From Alphaproteobacteria bacterium (GTDB lineage Bacteria; Pseudomonadota; Alphaproteobacteria; Micavibrionales; UBA2020), in NCBI GenBank assembly GCA_029266795.1, contig JAQSWE010000172.1, forward strand, positions 1 through 5,991: a stretch of 5,991 nt of DNA, read 5' to 3'. Shown here piece by piece: positions 1 to 5,308 of the stretch (position 1 is the first letter of the stretch; each line of letters begins with the position of its first letter). The notes under the pieces were generated by a model. It was not told the DNA's origin. It searched no databases and saw nothing but the letters and a program-made list of their open reading frames with translations. The translations under genes and the position numbers were made by a program.

Positions 1-34
1 ACCCTCTGGGGCATACGGATTAAGAGAAGAATGA
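1..34 (+). other. possible 3' end of an upstream gene
   Basis: Two frames could hold the tail of a preceding gene. One ends with TAA at 21-23 (reading PLGHTD), the other with TGA at 32-34 (reading PSGAYGLREE), which would overlap the NUDIX start as ATGA. The first uses commoner codons for this window; the second needs TTA and AGA, which are rare here. In many alphaproteobacteria a DUF1285 gene precedes this NUDIX-CCA pair, but too few residues are visible to assign it or choose between the frames. Confidence 0.25.
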
Positions 35-729
35 TCACGCTGAAAGACATCGAAGAACACCTGAAGGCTTATAAGCCCGGCGCCGGCAGCGGCGACGGCG
101 CGCTGAATCCCGGCATGGTCATGCACCCGCCGACGCGCGACGCGTCTGTTTTGATTTTGCTGATCGAACGCCCCGAAGGCGTCACCATCCTTTTCACCGA
201 ACGCACCCATACGCTGAACGCCCATGCGGGGCAGGTCAGCTTCCCGGGCGGCGGGGTGGAGGCGCAGGACAAGGACGCGCATGAAACCGCGCTCCGCGAA
301 GCGCAGGAAGAAATCGGCCTCGTGCCCGCCAATGCGCGCGTGATCGGCCAGCTGGATGAATATGTGACGCGCACGGGTTTCCGCGTGACGCCTGTCGTGG
401 CGGTCCTTGAAAAAGACCAGACTTGGATCCCCAGCCCCGATGAAGTCGCACGCATTTTTGAAGTGCCGGTCGAGAGCATCTTTCAGGAGCTTAAGGAAGA
501 AAGCCTCACCTTTGAGGGCGGCGAGCGCCGCTTCTACGGCATGATGTGGGACGACGTGCATATCTGGGGCGCAACCGCCGGCATGCTGCGCAATTTCGCG
601 GATGTGGTGAACAAGCCTGCGCCGCCAAAGAATGATAATCTGACGGCGGAGCCGTCGAATGATACGATCCAGCCGAAAGCGGAAAACCGCAAGAATGGCA
701 GCAACAACTCCAAACCCGGCGGCCAGTAA
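31..729 (+). CDS. NUDIX hydrolase, probable CoA pyrophosphatase (NudL/YeaB-like)
   Basis: Predicted cytoplasmic hydrolase of 232 residues. The NudL branch of the NUDIX family cleaves CoA and CoA derivatives to phosphopantetheine and 3',5'-ADP using Mg2+ or Mn2+. The NudL-specific motif is visible as LFTERTHTLNAHAGQVSFPG (residues 54-73), followed by the NUDIX helix ETALREAQEEIGL (85-97), whose REAQEE supplies the metal-binding glutamates. A third family stretch, IWGATAGMLRNF, is at 179-190. E. coli NudL is about 190 residues; here the conserved fold ends near residue 192, leaving a hydrophilic tail of about 40 residues rich in Asn, Lys, Pro and Ser. The ATG start is preceded only by an A/G-rich stretch (AAGAGAAGA), a weak ribosome site. 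The frame is open to the left edge but has no start codon there, so a start outside the window is not excluded. The CCA transferase follows after 6 bases. Family assignment is firm; CoA as substrate is inferred. Confidence 0.93.
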   Translation: MITLKDIEEHLKAYKPGAGSGDGALNPGMVMHPPTRDASVLILLIERPEGVTILFTERTHTLNAHAGQVSFPGGGVEAQDKDAHETALREAQEEIGLVPANARVIGQLDEYVTRTGFRVTPVVAVLEKDQTWIPSPDEVARIFEVPVESIFQELKEESLTFEGGERRFYGMMWDDVHIWGATAGMLRNFADVVNKPAPPKNDNLTAEPSNDTIQPKAENRKNGSNNSKPGGQ

Positions 730-735
730 AACGCA

Positions 736-2001
736 ATGACGGTCTATAACGGCAAAATCGCGCGCAAATCCTGGATGATCGCTCCGGAAACGGTCGCCGT
801 GATGGACGCGTTGCAGGCGACGGGGGTCGAGGCGCGCTTCGTCGGCGGCTGCGTGCGCAACGCGCTGGTCAACCGCCCCGTGATCGATATCGATATCGCG
901 ACGCCCTTGCGCCCCGAACAGGTGATCGAACATTTGCAGGCCGCGCAGATCCGGCATATCCCGACGGGTTTGCAGCACGGCACCGTGACCGCGATTTCCG
1001 ACGGCAAAGCGTTTGAAATCACCACGCTGCGCATCGATGTCAATCCTTTCGGCCGCCATGCGCAGGTGCAGTTCACCGATGACTGGGAAAAAGACGCGTC
1101 GCGCCGCGACTTCACCATCAACGCGATGTCGGCGAATATGAACGGCGATGTCTATGATCCCTTCACGGGGATCGAGGATTTGCGCACGGGCCGCGTGATT
1201 TTCGTCGGCTATCCCGAAACGCGGATCCAGGAAGATATTTTGCGCATCCTGCGCTATTTCCGTTTCTTCGCCCATTTCGGGCAGGGCCGCCCCGATGCCG
1301 CGGCGCTGGTCGCCTGCGCGAAACTGGCGAACCGCCTGCCGCGCCTGTCGGCGGAGCGCATCCGCACCGAAGTCTTCAAAATTCTTGAATCCGACCGCTG
1401 CGCGATCACCTGGAACATCATGCTGCGCGCCGGCATCACCACGCATTTCCTGCCCGAAGCAACGGGGCTGAAAACGCTGGAGAGATTGCTGGAGCTGGAG
1501 GCCGATCATCACAGCCATCCCTTCGTGCTGCGCCGGCTCGCCGCGCTGCTCGACGTCACGCCCTCCGGCCTTGTCGCGCTCACGCGTTCCTTGCGCCTGT
1601 CCAACGATCAGGCGGCGGTGCTGATGAAACTGATGAATCCCGGAATGCCGGTTGCGACCGATATGTCGGAACAGGCGGTGCGCAAGCTGGTCTATGCGCA
1701 TGGCAACGACATGGCGCGCAGCCTGCTGCTGCTGGCCGCCGCGCGGGATTTTGACAAGGGCAATCTCGACGCGCTCTACAATGTCGCAACATCTTTCCGC
1801 CCGCCCCGCTTCCCGCTGATCGGCGACGATGTGCTGAAACTCGGCTGGCCGGCCGGCCCGCAGATCGGCCGGATTTTGAAAGACATGGAAGAATGGTGGA
1901 TCGCCGAAGACTTCGCGCCCGGCCGCACCGAAGCGCTGAAGCTGCTCGCCGCCCGCCATGTGCCGCCCGTTTCCTCCGGCGCGCCCGCGTTGCAGGCTTA
2001 A
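736..2001 (+). CDS. cca: CCA tRNA nucleotidyltransferase (class II, poly(A) polymerase family)
   Basis: Adds or repairs the 3' CCA end of tRNAs from CTP and ATP without a nucleic acid template; cytoplasmic. The 421 residues show the class II core in order: RFVGGCVRNAL with the GG of motif A (35-44); the metal-binding DID (51-53) within VIDIDIAT; the nucleotide-selecting region ASRRDFTINAM (121-131); YDPFTGIEDLRTGRVIFVG (140-158); EDILRILRYFRF (166-177); and LSAERIRTEVFKIL (204-217). The rest is the less conserved helical body and tail that binds tRNA. The length suits a CCA-adding enzyme without a C-terminal HD phosphohydrolase domain. I chose the ATG 6 bases after the NUDIX stop, although its ribosome site is poor; a second in-frame ATG lies at residue 14, still before the core. 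The spacing suggests co-transcription and perhaps translational coupling with the NUDIX gene. A member limited to A- or CC-addition cannot be excluded by eye. Confidence 0.94.
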   Translation: MTVYNGKIARKSWMIAPETVAVMDALQATGVEARFVGGCVRNALVNRPVIDIDIATPLRPEQVIEHLQAAQIRHIPTGLQHGTVTAISDGKAFEITTLRIDVNPFGRHAQVQFTDDWEKDASRRDFTINAMSANMNGDVYDPFTGIEDLRTGRVIFVGYPETRIQEDILRILRYFRFFAHFGQGRPDAAALVACAKLANRLPRLSAERIRTEVFKILESDRCAITWNIMLRAGITTHFLPEATGLKTLERLLELEADHHSHPFVLRRLAALLDVTPSGLVALTRSLRLSNDQAAVLMKLMNPGMPVATDMSEQAVRKLVYAHGNDMARSLLLLAAARDFDKGNLDALYNVATSFRPPRFPLIGDDVLKLGWPAGPQIGRILKDMEEWWIAEDFAPGRTEALKLLAARHVPPVSSGAPALQA

Positions 2002-2203
2002 ACTTTTTATCCAGATTTTCAGGCGTAAAAAAACCGCGATCAACGCGGTGAGTATCTTTCCTGTCTTGAAGCCCTGCCGGTGGCCCCCTGTTTTTCGCTT
2101 GCCCCGATGCGGGCTGGTGAGAATTGCGCCAAACATACAACCATGCTATCACATGATTGCGTAATTAGCAACTATAAATTGTTACATGCTTGATATCGTT
2201 GGC
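2002..2203. other. gene-free convergent interval
   Basis: This interval separates the CCA transferase (+) from the phosphodiesterase-like gene (-). I see no credible protein gene or tRNA. It holds the minus-strand terminator at 2027-2049 and a small GCCC/GGGC hairpin at 2101-2114. An AT-rich part (2131-2200) contains an imperfect dyad TTGC...GCAA at 2157-2171. No good T-tailed terminator for the plus-strand operon is visible: the 2033-2049 stem is followed on that strand by GAGTATCTTTCC, a poor U tract. Confidence 0.6.
2027..2049 (-). terminator. Rho-independent terminator for the minus-strand operon
   Basis: Read on the minus strand, a perfect 6-bp GC-rich stem (ACCGCG and CGCGGT, loop TTGAT) runs straight into six further T residues. 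This is a textbook intrinsic terminator. It lies about 155 bases past the stop codon of the phosphodiesterase-like gene, so that mRNA would have an unusually long 3' untranslated tail. Confidence 0.8.
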
Positions 2204-3460
2204 TTAAGGTCCACCCGGCGCGCGGGGCTTCACCGCGCTGCGTTTCACTTCCCGCGCTTTCGGCGCATCGTCCTTGGGCGCGCCGCCGACAAACTTGCTG
2301 GCGGGGGCGGTTTCAACTTTCGGCGCGTCCTGCGCGGCTTTCGCGGCGGCAAGGCGCTGTTCGGTTTCTGTGCGCAAGGCTTCGAACTGCGGATTGATCA
2401 CCTCGCGGCCCGCATTCGACGCATAGCCTTCCTTGCCGACGATGCCGTCGAGGAAGAATTTGCGGGAACCGTCGGTCGTGAAATCGAGCGTGCTGCCCAT
2501 GAATTTCTTGCCTTCTTCGGTCAGCGCGGAACTCATGACCATGTTCGATTTCATGCCCGCACCGCCCGATGCGTAAAGGTCGGCATCCGACACCATCGCC
2601 GCCATCTGCGTCAGTTTCGAATTTCCTTCCAGGTCCTTCAGCACGGGGAAATCCAGCGGCTTGATCGTGGCCGGATCGACGCCTGGTTTCAGCTTGCTTT
2701 GGAAATCGGCTTCCTTGATGCCCTCCAGCGTCGCGGGCGTTCCTTCGCGGTCGCCTTTCGCAAGGCTTTTCAGGATCGCATGAGGCCCGTTGGGCGAGGT
2801 CGTCATCAAAATCGTATGCACGTTGCTGATCTGCTGCTCGGTCAATCCTGCCTCGCGCATCAGCGGTTCCATCGCCTTGAACGATTGCTTTTCGTTATAG
2901 AGCGGATCGTTCGGCGGGTTGGATTTACCCATATGGTCGATATCGTGGCCGATCGCGGTCATCAGCGTGATCGCCTGTTCCTGCTTCGTCAGCGGCACGC
3001 CGCGCGGGTCGCCATTGGCGACGAATTCGTTGTTTTTGGCCAGCAGGTTCGCCGTCATCGCGGCGACATCTGTGTAGTGGAATTTATTGTGGTAATCGGG
3101 CGTGATGCCGGCATCGACTTCCGCGCGCGCGGCCACCATGATGATCGCCTTGTATTCCGCGCTGCCCTTGTCCAGCCCCAGCTGGTCCGCGTGATGCGCG
3201 GCGAGCGCGGGCAGCGACGGGCGGCCGGTCGCGCGGTATTCGTCGATATGTACTTGCCTGAATTTATCGGCGGTTTCGAACGCGTTGCTGCCGGTGTGGA
3301 AAAACACGCCCCCGCGGTCTTCGAATTTCTGGTCGAGCGACGAGATGCTTTTCAGCGTCTGGTTGAAGCTCTCCGCCCCGCCGAGTTCGCGCACGATATC
3401 GGGGTTTTGCGCGGCCATGTTGCGGATCAGGTCTTCCATCGATTGCGGTGAGGTGCTCAT
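2204..3460 (-). CDS. HD-fold protein resembling class I cyclic nucleotide phosphodiesterase
   Basis: A 418-residue protein whose central region matches, by eye, the active site of class I (eukaryotic PDE-type) 3',5'-cyclic nucleotide phosphodiesterases. Compared with PDE4, YHNKFHYTDV (123-132) corresponds to YHNxxHAxDV, giving H124 as the candidate general acid and H128 as a metal ligand. GHDIDHMGKSN (171-181) corresponds to HDxDHPGxxN, giving ligands H172 and D173 plus H176 and N181. Glu190, in YNEKQSFKAMEPL, falls where PDEs have the ENHH glutamate, and D294 in MVSDADLYASG falls where CADLS supplies the last metal ligand. No signal peptide or membrane segment is seen, so it is probably cytoplasmic. 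Residues 1-110 are unassigned and mostly helical-looking; from about 370 onward there is a flexible Ala/Pro/Lys-rich tail. The start overlaps the stop of the upstream 70-residue gene as ATGA, which indicates translational coupling. Substrate is unknown: cAMP or cGMP hydrolysis is inference from the motif, and another HD phosphohydrolase activity is possible. Confidence 0.8.
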   Translation of the reverse strand: MSTSPQSMEDLIRNMAAQNPDIVRELGGAESFNQTLKSISSLDQKFEDRGGVFFHTGSNAFETADKFRQVHIDEYRATGRPSLPALAAHHADQLGLDKGSAEYKAIIMVAARAEVDAGITPDYHNKFHYTDVAAMTANLLAKNNEFVANGDPRGVPLTKQEQAITLMTAIGHDIDHMGKSNPPNDPLYNEKQSFKAMEPLMREAGLTEQQISNVHTILMTTSPNGPHAILKSLAKGDREGTPATLEGIKEADFQSKLKPGVDPATIKPLDFPVLKDLEGNSKLTQMAAMVSDADLYASGGAGMKSNMVMSSALTEEGKKFMGSTLDFTTDGSRKFFLDGIVGKEGYASNAGREVINPQFEALRTETEQRLAAAKAAQDAPKVETAPASKFVGGAPKDDAPKAREVKRSAVKPRAPGGP

Positions 3461-3669
3461 GCGCGCACCGCCGATGCTTTCGCCTGCAGCATGGTCAGGA
3501 AAACGCCTTCCATCTTTTTGACATCCGTCTGGATGTCGGGCGGCAGGCTGTTCCAGCGCAAATGAAATTCGCCGATGTCTTTCATCATGCCCGCCAGATC
3601 GCCGTCGATGGCATGGCGGTGCAAAATCTTCAACTGGTCTTGCGGCGAAATCCGGTCGGCCTGTGCCAT
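3457..3669 (-). CDS. small hypothetical protein, co-translated with the PDE-like gene
   Basis: I do not recognise this 70-residue protein. It is hydrophilic, with no membrane segment, signal peptide or cysteines, and looks mostly helical, with charged and hydrophobic residues alternating through LKILHRHAIDGDLAGMMKDI (residues 14-33) and again near TDVKKMEGVFLTMLQAKA. It is supported as a real gene by an excellent ribosome site (AGGAG, 6 bases before the ATG) and by the ATGA overlap with the next gene, whose own start would depend on it. The arrangement suggests a partner, regulator or folding helper of the PDE-like protein, but nothing in the sequence shows which. Confidence 0.75.
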   Translation of the reverse strand: MAQADRISPQDQLKILHRHAIDGDLAGMMKDIGEFHLRWNSLPPDIQTDVKKMEGVFLTMLQAKASAVRA

Positions 3670-3675
3670 CGGCAG

Positions 3676-3680
3676 CTCCT
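3676..3680 (-). promoter_or_regulatory. strong ribosome binding site for the 70-residue gene
   Basis: The minus strand reads AGGAG, then six bases, then ATG. It is the clearest Shine-Dalgarno in the window. It fixes the start at 3669 and probably sets translation of both genes of the coupled pair. Confidence 0.8.
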
Positions 3681-3737
3681 GCAGCGAAATTGATAGTGGC
3701 CTGCTATTCGCAAGCCGAATTCATACGGTTACATAAC

Positions 3738-3743
3738 ATTATA
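3738..3743 (-). promoter_or_regulatory. -10 element (TATAAT) upstream of the minus-strand operon
   Basis: A perfect TATAAT on the minus strand, about 70 bases before the 70-residue gene. The -35 position (around 3761-3766, AGACTC) is a poor match to TTGACA. That is the pattern expected of an activator-dependent promoter, and the CtrA-like box starts at that spot. Confidence 0.5.
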
Positions 3744-3765
3744 GGAAGGGGCGGTTAGAAGAGTC

Positions 3766-3780
3766 TTAATATGTCATTAA
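3766..3780. promoter_or_regulatory. CtrA-like box, TTAA-N7-TTAA
   Basis: TTAA, seven bases (TATGTCA), then TTAA followed by C: an exact match to the TTAA-N7-TTAA(C) consensus of the alphaproteobacterial response regulator CtrA. A further TTAAC half-site is at 3790-3794. The box is centred roughly 42 bases upstream of the expected minus-strand start site and roughly 57 upstream of the plus-strand one, so it could serve either gene. The surroundings are AT-rich, which raises the chance of coincidence. Confidence 0.5.
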
Positions 3781-3795
3781 CCTGTTGATTTAACA

Positions 3796-3823
3796 TTGAA
3801 TTGCTGCGCACTCCTTTTATAAT
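3796..3823 (+). promoter_or_regulatory. sigma70-type promoter for the small membrane protein
   Basis: TTGAAT (3796-3801, four of six matches to TTGACA), a 16-base spacer, then a perfect TATAAT (3818-3823). Transcription would start near 3830. That excludes a TTG start at 3801 for the downstream gene and supports the ATG at 3876. Confidence 0.65.
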
Positions 3824-3831
3824 AGATCTAC

Positions 3832-3851
3832 GGCACCCGCTTTCGGGCGCC
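3832..3851 (+). promoter_or_regulatory. leader hairpin before the membrane protein gene
   Basis: GGCACCCG and CGGGCGCC can pair across a CTTT loop, with seven of eight pairs and one A-C mismatch. The hairpin would sit at the very 5' end of the predicted transcript, 24 bases before the ATG. No T tract follows, so it is not a terminator; a role in mRNA stability or translation control is possible but unproven. Confidence 0.4.
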
Positions 3852-3875
3852 CGCGAAACCGGGATTCCCAACACC

Positions 3876-4310
3876 ATGCTGGCACCTGTCATTAGCCTGT
3901 TGTCGATTGCGCACCTGCTGCTGCAGCTTGTGCTGGCGGTGACGTGCCTGTTCCTGTTTTTCTCCGCCGCTTCCGGCGCGAAGCCGTACTTTCCCGACGG
4001 CGTGAACGGGCTGCTCGGTCTCATCGGCGCCATCTGCGCCCTGCAGGGAAAACAAATCCAGCGCGACTGGGTCATCGGCAAGCAACCCAATTACGTGCGC
4101 ATCATCGCCATGGCATGGACGGTCTGCTTCGCGGTCTATGCGCTGATCGTGTTGAAAGAACCCGTCGTCGCCGTCATCGCGCTCATGAGCATCATCTACA
4201 TGATGCTCCGCTTCGCGCCGGAACCGGTTGAGGAGAAAAAACCGGAGGCTGTGAAGGTGGCAGAAAAAACTGCTGAAGAAAAACCGTTGATAGATGAACC
4301 GAAGGCTTAA
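3876..4310 (+). CDS. small multi-pass membrane protein of unknown function
   Basis: I do not recognise the family. From the ATG the protein has 144 residues. Hydrophobic stretches at about 4-31, 72-93 and 95-113 look like membrane spans, with a fourth possible at 42-57 (GVNGLLGLIGAICALQ). A charged Glu/Lys/Pro tail (about 115-144) is probably cytoplasmic. The reading frame extends upstream to a TTG at 3801, but a strong promoter with TATAAT at 3818 lies inside that extension and the extra residues are not hydrophobic, so I place the start at 3876. The ribosome site is weak (GGGA, 11 bases upstream). The gene is divergent from the PDE-like operon and shares its control region. Its stop overlaps the hemF stop from the other strand, leaving no room for a dedicated terminator. 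Confidence 0.78.
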   Translation: MLAPVISLLSIAHLLLQLVLAVTCLFLFFSAASGAKPYFPDGVNGLLGLIGAICALQGKQIQRDWVIGKQPNYVRIIAMAWTVCFAVYALIVLKEPVVAVIALMSIIYMMLRFAPEPVEEKKPEAVKVAEKTAEEKPLIDEPKA

Positions 4311-5194
4311 GGCCACTTCGCTTCGGGCGGCATCGACATCAGGATCGCTTCGGTGTTGCCGCCGGTTTTCAGGCCGAATTGTGTGCCGCGGTCATATAGC
4401 AGATTGAATTCGACATAGCGGCCACGACGCACCAGTTGGTGTTCGCGTTGCTCCGGCGTCCATGACTTGTTCATGTGGCGGCGTACGAGTTGCGGATAGA
4501 TGGAGAGGAAAGTGTCGCCCACCTCGCGCGTGAAGGCGAAATCGCGGGTCCAGTCATTCTCCAGATAATCATAGAAAATCCCGCCGATGCCGCGCGGCTC
4601 GTTGCGATGGGGCAGGAAGAAATAATCGTCGCACCACTTTTTGAACTTCGGGTGATATGCGGGATCATGGCGGTCGCAAGTTTGTTTCCATGCCGTATGA
4701 AAATCGGCGGTATCGGTTGCGTCCGGTATCATCGGCGTCAGATCCGCGCCGCCGCCGAACCATGCCTTGGATGTCACGATATGGCGCGTGTTCATGTGGA
4801 CGGCGGGGACAAGGGGGGATCGCATATGCGCAACCAGGCTGATGCCCGCCGCCCAGAATTCGCCGGTCTCGGCTGCGCCCGGAATGTTCTTGCGGAATTC
4901 GGATGAAAACGTGCCATGCACTTCCGAAATATTCACGCCGACTTTTTCAAACACGCGGCCATGCATGACCGACATCACGCCGCCGCCGCTGAGTTTGCCG
5001 TCGTTTTGCGGGGAATCTTTTTTGTCCCATGGCTTGCGCTCGAACTTTGCCGGCGGCAGGTCAGCGAATGTGCCGGTCAGTTCCGTCTCGATCTTTTCAA
5101 ACTCCGCGCAGATGCGGTCGCGCAAGGTTGCGAACCAAGTGGAGGCTTGGCTCTTCCTGTCGTCCGGTTGTTCCTGTCTGGCGGTATTGGTCAC
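4307..5194 (-). CDS. hemF: oxygen-dependent coproporphyrinogen III oxidase HemF
   Basis: Catalyses the oxidative decarboxylation of two propionates of coproporphyrinogen III to give protoporphyrinogen IX, using O2, in haem biosynthesis; a cytoplasmic homodimer in the family. The 295 residues carry the full HemF signature: GGGVMSVMHGRVFEKVGVNI (70-89), then SEVHG; PAVHMNTRH (130-138); WFGGGADLTP (145-154); YFFLPHRNEPRGIGGIFYD (191-209); and RRGRYVEFNLLYDRGTQFGL (256-275), followed by KTGGN and MSMPP. The protein stops five residues after MSMPP (EAKWP), so it lacks the tail of about 25 residues found in E. coli HemF; I recall short ends like this in alphaproteobacterial homologues. The start is GTG at 5194, chosen because AAGGGAA lies 10 bases upstream on the minus strand and the next in-frame Met (residue 74) is already inside the conserved core. 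trmL lies upstream on the same strand. Confidence 0.96.
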   Translation of the reverse strand: MTNTARQEQPDDRKSQASTWFATLRDRICAEFEKIETELTGTFADLPPAKFERKPWDKKDSPQNDGKLSGGGVMSVMHGRVFEKVGVNISEVHGTFSSEFRKNIPGAAETGEFWAAGISLVAHMRSPLVPAVHMNTRHIVTSKAWFGGGADLTPMIPDATDTADFHTAWKQTCDRHDPAYHPKFKKWCDDYFFLPHRNEPRGIGGIFYDYLENDWTRDFAFTREVGDTFLSIYPQLVRRHMNKSWTPEQREHQLVRRGRYVEFNLLYDRGTQFGLKTGGNTEAILMSMPPEAKWP

Positions 5195-5220
5195 GGCTTG
5201 CGATTCCCTTTTATGGCTGC

Positions 5221-5249
5221 ATTAAGCCTGTTTTCGGGGTGTTTTGCAA
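5221..5249 (-). promoter_or_regulatory. probable hemF promoter
   Basis: On the minus strand TTGCAA (5244-5249) and CTTAAT (5221-5226) are separated by exactly 17 bases; each matches four of six consensus positions. Transcription would start near 5214, about 20 bases before the GTG start and just upstream of its ribosome site. It lies downstream of the trmL terminator, so hemF may be transcribed on its own. Confidence 0.4.
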
Positions 5250-5261
5250 TTGATGAAAGTC

Positions 5262-5288
5262 AAGAAAGCGGCTCGAAAAATAAGCCGC
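5262..5288 (-). terminator. probable intrinsic terminator of trmL
   Basis: Minus strand: GCGGCT, a 9-base loop (TATTTTTCG), AGCCGC, then TTTCTT. The 6-bp stem is perfect and begins about 20 bases after the trmL stop. The U tract is short and interrupted, so termination may be partial, with some readthrough into hemF. Confidence 0.5.
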
Positions 5289-5308
5289 AATCGCGGCGAA
5301 GGCCGGGG

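Noticed and set aside
886..900. Repeated GATATC-type palindromes
   Set aside because: They encode the conserved VIDIDIAT metal-binding motif of the CCA transferase; codon choice explains the repeat.
1843..1872. GGCCGG-rich cluster
   Set aside because: Lies inside the CCA transferase coding region and reflects Gly/Pro/Ala codons in GC-rich DNA.
2101..2114. GCCC/GGGC hairpin as a terminator for the CCA operon
   Set aside because: The stem has only four pairs and no T run follows it on the plus strand.
1580..2152. Open frame on the - strand across the end of the CCA transferase gene
   Set aside because: Arg/Ala/Pro-rich shadow of a clear conserved gene, with no ribosome site or family features.
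2186..3451. Long open frame on the + strand opposite the PDE-like gene
   Set aside because: Its translation is rich in Arg, His and Phe with no recognisable motif, typical of the antisense of a GC-rich gene. The minus-strand frame carries ordered catalytic motifs, a coupled start and a terminator.
3728..3737. GTTACATAAC inverted repeat, loosely echoed near 2180
   Set aside because: Arms of only four bases in AT-rich DNA, and the second copy matches too poorly to be called an operator.
3828..4316. Open frame on the - strand opposite the small membrane protein
   Set aside because: The product is dominated by Arg, His, Asp and Gln, while the plus strand gives well-formed membrane spans, a promoter and a sensible start.
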